From NCBI RefSeq assembly GCF_001423405.1, contig NZ_LMNS01000014.1, positions 1 to 39,887 on the forward strand: a stretch of DNA of 39,887 nt. Reading direction: 5' to 3'. Source of the DNA: Methylobacterium sp. Leaf123 (lineage in GTDB: Bacteria > Pseudomonadota > Alphaproteobacteria > Rhizobiales > Beijerinckiaceae). Below the pieces are notes generated by a model. That model made no database searches and was not told the DNA's origin. It saw only the letters and a program-made list of their open reading frames with translations. Each line of letters begins with the position of its first letter. The stretch's first letter is position 1. The position numbers and the translations under genes were made by a program. Positions 1 to 6,641 of the stretch are shown here, one piece after another.

Positions 1-8
1 GCGGCGGC

Positions 9-41
9 ACTCGACTCTGAGCTATCTCAGCCCTGTCGAGT
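9..41. repeat. nested inverted repeat at the left edge
   Basis: ACTCGAC (9-15) pairs with GTCGAGT (35-41), and inside it CTGAG (17-21) pairs with CTCAG (26-30) around a CTAT loop. It lies just after the stop of the leftward LysR gene, so it could form a transcript-end hairpin, but no T-run follows it in that direction. It may instead be part of a repeat cut off by the window edge. Confidence 0.4.
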
Positions 42-58
42 TCGAAAACCGTGCTCAA

Positions 59-970
59 TTAGCTTAGGACCGTGTCCACCAAACCGGCAGCAGGCCAGGC
101 AACCCGCCGCTCCAGTGCCGCTACAATTGTGGTCGACAAAAGCTCAGCCGCCAGCGAGACATGGCCCGGAGCCTGGTAGAGGACGATCTCCGTATCGGGC
201 AGCTTCGGCAACTGAAGGCGGCCCGAGACCGATACCATGTCCGCGGGGATCATCTCCGTCGGCAACACCGTCACCCCAAGCCCGGCCTGCACGGCGGCCT
301 GTAAACCGGCCAAGCTCGGGCTGGTATAGACGATGCGCCAATCGCAACCAGCAGAGTCGAGGGCCGACAGCGCGCGCTTGCGATAGACGTCCGGCGCCGG
401 CGACAGCACGAGCGGGATCGGGCCGTCGCCTTCCGCAAGCAGACGCGGCGACGCGACCCAATCGAGCACCTCCCGCCAGACCTTGGTACCCCCGCTCGGT
501 CCCTGAGGCTCTCGCTTGAACAATATCAGGTCGTACCGGCCCTTTGAGAAATCGTCGAGCAAGTTGACGGTGAAGTCGCAATTCACTTCGAGCGCGACTT
601 GCGGGTGGGAGCGGGCGAAGCAGGCCAATACCTCCGACAGGTGCGTGGTCGCGAAATCCTCCGGCGTGCCCAACCTGACCAGCCCTGTGAGTTCCGGCGT
701 GACGATCTTCGTATGGACCTCGGCGCCGAGCTTGAGGATCTGCCGCGCATAGGTAAGCAGAACCTCGCCTTCGGGCGTCAGCTTGAGTTCCCGGCCGTCG
801 CGGTCGAACAGGCGACGGGTGAGGCCGGCCTCCAGGCGCTTGATCTGCAGCGAAACGGTCGACTGTGTCAGGCCCAGCCTGCTGGCCGCGCGCGTGAAGC
901 TCCCGTTGTCGACGATTGCGACGAAGGTGCGCATCAGGTCGATGTCGAAAGGCAATGGTGGGCAGGGCAT
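59..970 (-). CDS. LysR-family transcriptional regulator
   Basis: The protein has the LysR layout. An N-terminal winged helix-turn-helix includes the stretch FTRAASRLGLTQSTVSLQIK followed by LFDRDGRELKLTPEG, and a periplasmic-binding-like effector domain of about 200 residues follows. I chose the start at 970 because it puts the HTH about 10 residues from the N-terminus, as is usual; an in-frame ATG at 1042 would add 24 residues. Many LysR proteins regulate a divergent gene, which here would be the small secreted protein at 1306. A long inverted repeat lies between them. The family is clear, but effector and targets cannot be read from the sequence. Confidence 0.9.
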   Translation of the reverse strand: MPCPPLPFDIDLMRTFVAIVDNGSFTRAASRLGLTQSTVSLQIKRLEAGLTRRLFDRDGRELKLTPEGEVLLTYARQILKLGAEVHTKIVTPELTGLVRLGTPEDFATTHLSEVLACFARSHPQVALEVNCDFTVNLLDDFSKGRYDLILFKREPQGPSGGTKVWREVLDWVASPRLLAEGDGPIPLVLSPAPDVYRKRALSALDSAGCDWRIVYTSPSLAGLQAAVQAGLGVTVLPTEMIPADMVSVSGRLQLPKLPDTEIVLYQAPGHVSLAAELLSTTIVAALERRVAWPAAGLVDTVLS

Positions 971-1104
971 CGACCTCACATCAGGTTGCCCAGGTCGGAT
1001 CTCAAGCTCTCGGATCACGCCTCCGTCAAGTCGAGACGACACACGACCGTGCTATGTGCCGAAGCACACATTGCTTATTGATTCGACTTTGCCACCATGG
1101 ATTA

Positions 1105-1153
1105 ATTGCAAAACAAAATACCAAACGGTTTGGCTGCCATTTGTTTTCGCAAT
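1105..1153. promoter_or_regulatory. AT-rich inverted repeat, candidate LysR operator
   Basis: ATTGCAAAACAAA (1105-1117) is mirrored by TTTGTTTTCGCAAT (1140-1153) with one extra C. Centred inside is CCAAAC-G-GTTTGG (1121-1133). The region is much more AT-rich than its surroundings and lies in the 335-base gap between the LysR gene and the small secreted protein gene, where an autoregulatory or divergent operator is expected. The role is inferred from position and symmetry. Confidence 0.5.
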
Positions 1154-1305
1154 GATATCCATTGAGACTCGGAAATTGTAGAGCGAGCCTCATCGCTCCA
1201 AATCAAGTGCGTGGATGAGACGGACGAGTGCCGCAGATGCGGGGCCACTCCAGTCTTGATCCATTGACAGGTCGCCAAGACCGCAAACCTGATTGGAGAC
1301 GAGCG

Positions 1306-1584
1306 ATGAAGGCGTCGAAGAAGTTATCCCTCGCGACGGTCGCGGCTGCATTCTGTATCGCGCCGCTTTCCGCCTCGTTCGCAGACCCGCGTGTGGGCTC
1401 TCCGACGCGGCCGCTTCCGCAGACGACATGGAACGGGTTCGCCACCGGCTCGATCTTCCCGCGTGAGGTCCTGCCCCCCACCGTCGGCGACTGCCATAGG
1501 AGCTCGGCCCAGGAGGGCAACGCCAACCAACAGAACTTCCCGGTGCAGCAGTACGGCCAGACGTCGGGCGGCTACCGCTGCTGA
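1306..1584 (+). CDS. small exported protein of unknown function
   Basis: This gene encodes 92 residues with a Sec-type signal peptide: MKASKK, a hydrophobic core of about 15 residues, then a likely cleavage near ASFAD. The mature part is Pro-, Gln- and Asn-rich with two cysteines, one of them the final residue. The start at 1306 has a GGAGA ribosome site just upstream, and an earlier in-frame ATG at 1228 would bury the signal peptide. I do not recognise the family. The two cysteines could form a disulphide in the periplasm. It is divergent from the LysR gene. Confidence 0.6.
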   Translation: MKASKKLSLATVAAAFCIAPLSASFADPRVGSPTRPLPQTTWNGFATGSIFPREVLPPTVGDCHRSSAQEGNANQQNFPVQQYGQTSGGYRC

Positions 1585-1636
1585 AGCGGGTACACTGCCT
1601 CAACCCGACAGCCGTCCGGCAATCGACGTCGTCAAT

Positions 1637-1670
1637 GCGATCCGCCGTGCCACGCGTTATGGCGGATCGC
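1637..1670. repeat. perfect 10-bp inverted repeat
   Basis: GCGATCCGCC (1637-1646) and GGCGGATCGC (1661-1670) form a perfect stem with a 14-base loop, about 50 bases after the stop of the small exported protein. No T-tract follows. It could be a Rho-assisted terminator or an operator. The rest of the 335-base gap before the ABC gene shows no gene. Confidence 0.4.
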
Positions 1671-1919
1671 GCGTGTGATCCTGGCCCTTTTCGGTATCCC
1701 GCCGGCATCCGCCACAAGCCTTGCAGTGGCTAACTGCCGCTTCGATCCTACCCCGGGGGGGCGAGGTCCGCCGGAGCCGGGTGTTCCAGGTCGGATCCGC
1801 GTTCCTGCGCCCCTCGCACCACCACCGTTTCCCGCTGTCTCTGAAACCATACTCCGCATTTTGCCGGCGTCGTGGTCCTCCCCGCACGCCCTCGTTCCGT
1901 TCTGGAAAGTCCTCGCCCA

Positions 1920-3620
1920 ATGGATGCGACCCACCACACGCCCCTGACGCTCGCGGAAGCCTGGACGCTCATCGCGCGCCTACTGAAGCCGGAGTCTGGC
2001 TTCGTTTGGACGGCTATCATCTATGGAATTGCTGTAGCGCTCCTAGGCCTCGCCGTGCCGGTTTCGGTACAGCTCCTGATCAACTCGGTGGCCAACACGG
2101 CGCTTCCAGCACCCCTGTTCGTCCTGTCCGGACTACTACTCGGCCTGCTGCTCACTGCCGCCCTGCTCAGCGCCGCGCGGATCTATGTCCTGGCGCTGTT
2201 CGAACGGCGCGTGTTCGCGAGAACCGTCGCGGACATCACCCTGCGTGCCCTCCATGCCAAAAATCCGCATTTCGATGACGCCCACCGCAGCGACCTGTTC
2301 AACCGCTTCTTCGATCTCATGACGGTCCAGAAGGCGGTCCCGCATCTTCTGGTCGGCGGCTTCGCGATCCTGCTGCAATCCGGGATCGGCCTCGTCCTGA
2401 CGAGCTTCTATCACCCGTTCTTCCTCGCCTTCAATCTGGTTGTAGCCGCCGTACTCGTCAGCATCGCGTTCCTCTGGGCGGGGCCGGCGGTCCGGTCGGG
2501 TGCCGCGCTCAGCCATGCCAAGCACGAGACGGCAGGGTGGCTAGAGAGCGTCGGCGCCTCGAACGGCTTCTACAAGCGTGGGGGACGGCTCGCGGCCGCT
2601 ATGGCGCGCTCCGAGGCGATGACCGCCGCCTACGTGCGGGCGCATCGCCGCCACTTCCGCCATACCTTCGCGCAGGCCATCGGATTCCTCGTGGTCTATG
2701 CGGTCGCGAGCGCCTCCCTGCTGGCGATGGGCGGATGGCTCATCCTGCAGGGGCAGCTGTCGCTCGGCCAACTCGTGGCGGCAGAACTCGTCCTGACGAG
2801 TGCCTTCTACGGCATCTCGCAACTGGGCTTCCATGCGAGGAACTTCTACGATCTTGTCGCGGCACTCCACGAACTGTCGCTGTTCGAGGGGATCGAGCAG
2901 GCGGACGGCGATGGGTGGAACGGCTCAGGCCCCGCCAGCGGGAACCTGCGCCTGCGCGACGTCGAGGCCGATGGTTTGCGGTTCGACTTCTCGGTCAAGG
3001 GCGGCGAGATCCTGGCAGTGGCCGCCGACGAGGGAGTTGACCAGATGCTCGCGGCGCTCCTTGACCGGAGGGTTCGGCCGCAGCGCGGGTGGGTAATGGT
3101 CGGTGGAGCCGACATCACGGCGTTCGGTGTGGAGGGGCTGCGCTCGGAGATCGTCGTCCTCGACCGACCGACGCTCGCAGATGCGACCGTCCGCGAGTAC
3201 CTTTCGGCTGGCGACGGCCCATGCCCAGCGAAGGTCCACGAGTGCCTGGAGCGTGTCGGGCTGGCCGACCGCATCCGGCGCCTGCGCTCCGGCCTCGACA
3301 CGCCCCTGTCTGCGTCCGGCTCGCCGCTCTCGGTGGCCGAGGCCGTCGCGCTGAAACTGGCTGCCGCCCTTCTCCGTCCTCCAAAGCTCATCGTCCTGTC
3401 GGCGCTCCTCGATCTGATGCCACCGGATCGCGTGTCGGCGGTGCTCGCAGGGTTCTCGGAGGCGGGTACGACGGTGCTGCATGTCACCCGGCGCCCCCCA
3501 CTGCCAATCCATAACGACCAAATCCGGCTGGGCCCCCACGGCTATGGGCGCGCCAGCGAGGGTGAGGAACTGCTCGATAAGACAATGCCGAAGGATAGGA
3601 CCCATGCTGTCGCGGCCTGA
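1920..3620 (+). CDS. ABC-transporter-like membrane protein with degenerate ATPase domain
   Basis: This 566-residue protein has the layout of a type I secretion ABC exporter: a transmembrane domain (about residues 25-300) and a nucleotide-binding domain (about 340-540). The ATPase motifs have all been lost. The Walker A position (about 368-376) reads AADEGVDQM with no GKS/T, the signature LSGGQ reads LSVAE (470-474), and the Walker B ILDE position reads IVLSALL (491-497). The domain has kept its length and spacing, so this is not random decay. The start at 1920 removes an unlikely 16-residue leader. The gene overlaps the adaptor gene downstream by 17 bases. It is probably the membrane half of an export or envelope complex that does not hydrolyse ATP itself. 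Confidence 0.8.
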   Translation: MDATHHTPLTLAEAWTLIARLLKPESGFVWTAIIYGIAVALLGLAVPVSVQLLINSVANTALPAPLFVLSGLLLGLLLTAALLSAARIYVLALFERRVFARTVADITLRALHAKNPHFDDAHRSDLFNRFFDLMTVQKAVPHLLVGGFAILLQSGIGLVLTSFYHPFFLAFNLVVAAVLVSIAFLWAGPAVRSGAALSHAKHETAGWLESVGASNGFYKRGGRLAAAMARSEAMTAAYVRAHRRHFRHTFAQAIGFLVVYAVASASLLAMGGWLILQGQLSLGQLVAAELVLTSAFYGISQLGFHARNFYDLVAALHELSLFEGIEQADGDGWNGSGPASGNLRLRDVEADGLRFDFSVKGGEILAVAADEGVDQMLAALLDRRVRPQRGWVMVGGADITAFGVEGLRSEIVVLDRPTLADATVREYLSAGDGPCPAKVHECLERVGLADRIRRLRSGLDTPLSASGSPLSVAEAVALKLAAALLRPPKLIVLSALLDLMPPDRVSAVLAGFSEAGTTVLHVTRRPPLPIHNDQIRLGPHGYGRASEGEELLDKTMPKDRTHAVAA

Positions 3621-4626
3621 ACACCTCCATCATTTCCCCACCCTGACCGCGATCCGGCCTCCCCGAGCGTCGGTCGCCCTCGGCTGGATCATCGCTATCG
3701 GGACCATCCTTGCAGTTTTGGTCCTCCTGTACGTGCCCTGGGTGCAGACCTCGGCTGGGACCGGGCGCGTCATTGCGCCGAACCCTGCCGACAGGGTTCA
3801 GACGGTCACGGCCCTGGTTCAGGGCCGGGTGGAGCATTGGTACGTCGAGGATGGCCAGCGGGTCAGCGCTGGGGATCCCATCGCCCGCCTCGTCGACAAC
3901 GATCAATACCTGCTCAAGCGGCTCGCTGCCGAGCGGGAGCAGGTCGAGGCCGAGATCGCGGCGGCCGATCAAGCGGTGAGGGTAGCGGAGAGCCAAGTGA
4001 GCCAGACGCGCGAGGCCGCCGAGAAGGGTTTCGTGACGCGGCGCAACTTCGAGGCCGCCCAGATCCGCGTGGCAGAGCAGCGGGCGAAACTGGCCGAAGC
4101 CAAGGCCAAGCTAAGCCGCCTCGAAGTGACCGTGAACCGCCAATCGGCGCAGCTGGTGCGTGCGCCGAGGGATGGCCGCATTCTCCACATCAACGCGGCC
4201 GCCGCCGGCACACTGGTGAACGCGGGAGACACCCTGGCCACCCTCGCGCCGCACGAGCCGGAACGCGTCGTCGAGTTGTTGGTCGACGGGCGAGACGTCG
4301 CCCTGATACGGCCCGGCCAGGGCGTGCGCCTTGCTTTTGAGGGCTGGCCGGCCATCCAGTTCAGCGGCTGGCCCTCGGTGGCCCATGGCATGTTCGACGG
4401 GCGGGTGCGAACTGTCGACCCCTCAGCCCAGCCGAGCGGCCTGTTTCGCGTGCTCGTCGAGCATGATCCAGGACGATTCGCATGGCCCCAGGTCGACTTC
4501 ATCCCGCTTGGGGCCAAGGCGCGGGGCTGGATACAGATGGAGACGGTGTCGGTGGGCTACGAACTCTGGCGCGTGCTCAACAACTTCCCGCTGGAGTTTC
4601 CAAAAACACGCTCGGACCCAATCTGA
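3604..4626 (+). CDS. HlyD-family periplasmic adaptor protein
   Basis: This 340-residue membrane-fusion protein has one N-terminal transmembrane helix (about residues 24-45). A first half of a lipoyl/barrel-sandwich domain follows (GRVIAPNPADRVQTV, then VEDGQRVSAGD), then a long coiled-coil hairpin rich in Ala, Glu and Arg. The second lipoyl half (VRAPRDGRILHINAAAAG) and a beta-barrel complete it. It starts inside the end of the ABC-like gene, so the two are translationally coupled and probably form one complex. No TolC-type outer-membrane gene follows; the next 370 bases hold only repeats. Substrate unknown. Confidence 0.85.
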   Translation: MLSRPEHLHHFPTLTAIRPPRASVALGWIIAIGTILAVLVLLYVPWVQTSAGTGRVIAPNPADRVQTVTALVQGRVEHWYVEDGQRVSAGDPIARLVDNDQYLLKRLAAEREQVEAEIAAADQAVRVAESQVSQTREAAEKGFVTRRNFEAAQIRVAEQRAKLAEAKAKLSRLEVTVNRQSAQLVRAPRDGRILHINAAAAGTLVNAGDTLATLAPHEPERVVELLVDGRDVALIRPGQGVRLAFEGWPAIQFSGWPSVAHGMFDGRVRTVDPSAQPSGLFRVLVEHDPGRFAWPQVDFIPLGAKARGWIQMETVSVGYELWRVLNNFPLEFPKTRSDPI

Positions 4627-4684
4627 AAGATCGAGTGGCGGCCGATGATCGAGAGGAAGACGACCGCCTTTCCGGTTCTCTTCC

Positions 4685-4751
4685 CTAGAGCGCTTTCCGA
4701 CGAAGTGGACGCCGGTTCGGCGAAAGAAAGCGCGTTGAAATAAAGGCCTAG
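4685..4751. repeat. CTAG-bounded intergenic repeat
   Basis: The element runs from CTAG (4685-4688) to CTAG (4748-4751) and contains GCGCTTT near the left end and AAAGCGC near the right, which can pair. Similar CTAG-flanked elements with a GCGCTTTCCGACGAAGTGGA-like core are familiar to me from Rhizobiales genomes, so I take it as a dispersed palindromic repeat. It fills part of the gap after the HlyD gene. Confidence 0.55.
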
Positions 4752-4761
4752 AGACGCCGGC

Positions 4762-4791
4762 CTGATGCAATCAGGTCGGATACGGCTCTAG
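4762..4791. repeat. 30-bp dispersed repeat, inverted copy of 39755-39784
   Basis: The 30 bases from CTGATGCAATCAG to the terminal CTAG are identical to the reverse complement of 39755-39784. That copy lies next to a transposase end at the right edge. This copy has no transposase near it, so it looks like a solo IS end or a MITE-like remnant targeting CTAG. The match stops sharply at both sides. Confidence 0.7.
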
Positions 4792-4946
4792 AGCAGGCTG
4801 GCAGCTTTCGGCCATCATCAGTTTTCGCGTCGTTCCTTAAGCCGCCAGGAAGCGGGCGTTGCGAGAGCCTGCTTTGGGTCAGGAGTTCGCGCGCCGATTG
4901 TTCTGCTGTGCGCCACCTTCGGACCTTCGTGTTTGGAGATCAGAAG

Positions 4947-4960
4947 GTCCGCATGCGGAC
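4947..4960. repeat. 14-bp perfect palindrome
   Basis: GTCCGCATGCGGAC is its own reverse complement. It lies in the gene-free stretch between the CTAG repeats and the small protein at 4994. It could be a regulator site or chance; no function can be assigned. Confidence 0.3.
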
Positions 4961-4993
4961 TGAAGCCGGACATTGGACGGCGGGTGTCAATCC

Positions 4994-5164
4994 TTACCGC
5001 GCGCCGCCCCCGCCATGCTCGTCATCAAACTCACCTCCGGCTTGCGTCTGCTCGATGGCCTGTTGCACCAGGGCCATCGCCTTGACGCGGTTTCCTTCCA
5101 CGTTCGGAGAGGCCTCGCGTAAGAACGCCAGAGCATCTAGCAGGGATGACAGGGATTGTTCCAT
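4994..5164 (-). CDS. small conserved-type cytosolic protein, 56 aa
   Basis: The protein starts MEQSLSSLLDALAFL and continues with NRVKAMALVQQAIEQ and an acidic, Gly-rich tail. It resembles small alphaproteobacterial hypothetical proteins with a pattern like G-x-R-x-KA-x-x-LV-x-QAI. Both halves are predicted helical and there is no signal peptide. The start at 5164 has an AGGA site before it; extending upstream gives implausible Arg/Pro-rich sequence. The FixK-type box at 5349 is 184 nt upstream on this strand, so control by it is possible but not typical. Confidence 0.55.
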   Translation of the reverse strand: MEQSLSSLLDALAFLREASPNVEGNRVKAMALVQQAIEQTQAGGEFDDEHGGGGAR

Positions 5165-5348
5165 GTTGTCCTGGTGGCTCGCACATCCGCGAGCCGGGCA
5201 CCCGGGAGGACACGCCGGCGCGTCGGAGGAGCGGCATGGCGCGCAGAGGCGTTCGGGGGCCGGGGAGCATCCCGTGGTTGGAGAACTAGCGAGCCCGATG
5301 ACCGAGCATGCCCCGGCGTGATTCCCCCGGCCGCGACGCCAAGAGCGC

Positions 5349-5362
5349 TTGATCCACGTCAA
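5349..5362. promoter_or_regulatory. FixK/FNR-type box TTGATCCACGTCAA
   Basis: It matches TTGAT-N4-ATCAA at 9 of 10 positions. It lies 114 nt before the EF-hand protein gene and 184 nt before the leftward 56-aa gene. No other gene-like feature is seen in the 312-base gap between these two genes. Confidence 0.65.
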
Positions 5363-5476
5363 GGTACGGCCATCCGGGCCGGTCCAGTCTAAGCCCGACT
5401 GAACCGACGGCCGACCTCATCGCCGACGCCGCTGCCCGTGATGAGGGACATTCACTTCGAAACTTGGGAGGGCGCC

Positions 5477-5890
5477 ATGGCTCTGGCAACTTTGGTGCAG
5501 GTGACGGCTCTCACCACCCTCCTGGCTGCCGCCTCGCTGTCCAGCGCCGACGCCCAGACATCGACGGGCCCGGGTGTCACTCCAGACCGACGCGTCCAAC
5601 CCGATCAGCCGGGCACGATGGGGCCGAGCATGATGGGCGGCATGGGAGGGATGGGCCGAAGCGGCATGTGTGGAATGATGAGCCACACAATGGACGGTAT
5701 GGCCCGGGGCATGATGGATGACGGCCCAAGAATGCGGATGATGTTCGTAATTGCCGACACGGACGGAGATGGTTCTCTGTCATTCGACGAGGTCACAGCC
5801 ATTCACAAGCGCATCTTCGACGCGGTCGACGCCAACAAGGACGGAAAGGTGACGCCCGAGGAGCTTCGGAAATTCTTCGGAGAGCGGTGA
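5477..5890 (+). CDS. exported EF-hand protein with Met-rich segment
   Basis: This is a 137-residue protein with a signal peptide (MALATLVQVTALTTLLAAAS, cleavage near ADA). A strikingly Met/Gly-rich segment (about residues 40-85, with repeated MGGMGG and MxGM) follows, then two EF-hand loops, DTDGDGSLSFDE and DANKDGKVTPEE. Both loops keep the calcium ligands at positions 1, 3, 5 and 12. Met-rich stretches in exported bacterial proteins often bind Cu(I), so the protein may combine calcium sensing with copper binding in the periplasm. The start at 5477 has a GGGAGGG site just upstream. A FixK-type box lies 114 nt upstream. Confidence 0.8.
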   Translation: MALATLVQVTALTTLLAAASLSSADAQTSTGPGVTPDRRVQPDQPGTMGPSMMGGMGGMGRSGMCGMMSHTMDGMARGMMDDGPRMRMMFVIADTDGDGSLSFDEVTAIHKRIFDAVDANKDGKVTPEELRKFFGER

Positions 5891-6206
5891 TTGAAACGCA
5901 CGCCAGCCCACGAAGGCTGCGTGAAAGCGGATCGCGCAGGCGCCGCACCCGGTCGACTCAGTCCTTTGCCAGGGCTCGTCGCAAGGGCGTCGCCCCATGG
6001 TTGGCGCCCTGCAGCGAGGCTGGCACCGCGAACGGAACCGGCATCCCCGCCTCCGCCGCGCTGGCCGGCGAGCTGGTGGATTGATCGGCTCGGCGAACCC
6101 TTCTCGAACATCGGCACCGCGGCCATCTAAGGGTCGCGCACAATCTCGCTCCGGCTCACCGGAGAGAAGCCGGGCAGCGGGACACGTAAACGCTCGCTCA
6201 GACCGG
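5891..6206. other. gene-free stretch
   Basis: I see no convincing gene, box or repeat here. Open frames on both strands are Arg/Pro-rich shadows without ribosome sites. It may be an eroded remainder of DNA between the EF-hand gene and the broken membrane-protein gene. Confidence 0.4.
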
Positions 6207-6503
6207 TCACGACTTCCGGAAGCGAGACAGGAATCGCTGGCTCGTCTGAGCCGCCATTTCGAGCCGCGGCTTCAGGACCGGGATGTCCTCGCTTAGGAGC
6301 GCGAAGCCGAGAGGCAGCATCCAGATGCCGAGGATGGGCAGGAACGATAGCATCCCGCCTGCGATGAGGGCGAGCGCCGCCACCAGTCACAGCGGCCGCC
6401 GCGATGGTACTCTCAACCACACGACCGCGTCGCGAATCCATCCGGGAAGACGACGGGTCAGGCGGTCGATCCGTGCATCCCAGTCCGCGGCGGTCAGGCT
6501 CAT
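6207..6503 (-). pseudogene. small membrane protein gene (PGPGW-like), broken by an in-frame stop
   Basis: Reading from ATG at 6503, 38 codons (MSLTAADWDARID... WLRVPSRRPL) end at a TGA. The same frame then continues for 59 codons with a typical membrane stretch, LIAGGMLSFLPILGIWMLPL followed by GFALLSEDIPVLKP. The intact product would be about 98 residues, like small transmembrane proteins annotated as PGPGW or exopolysaccharide-associated. The TGA probably replaces a TGG (Trp) or CGA (Arg) codon. A GGAGCAG site precedes the start. One point mutation or a sequencing error would explain it. Confidence 0.7.
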
Positions 6504-6641
6504 ACCACCCTGCTCCTGATAAGGGCCTTCCGAGACCGATCGCGTCGCTCGTGCGCGGCGCCTTCGCCTCTCACGGCCCTCCCTGCATCCCGGCTGCGCT
6601 GTCGCACCAGATATCCGCCGGCTTCATCGGCCGGCACCCCA

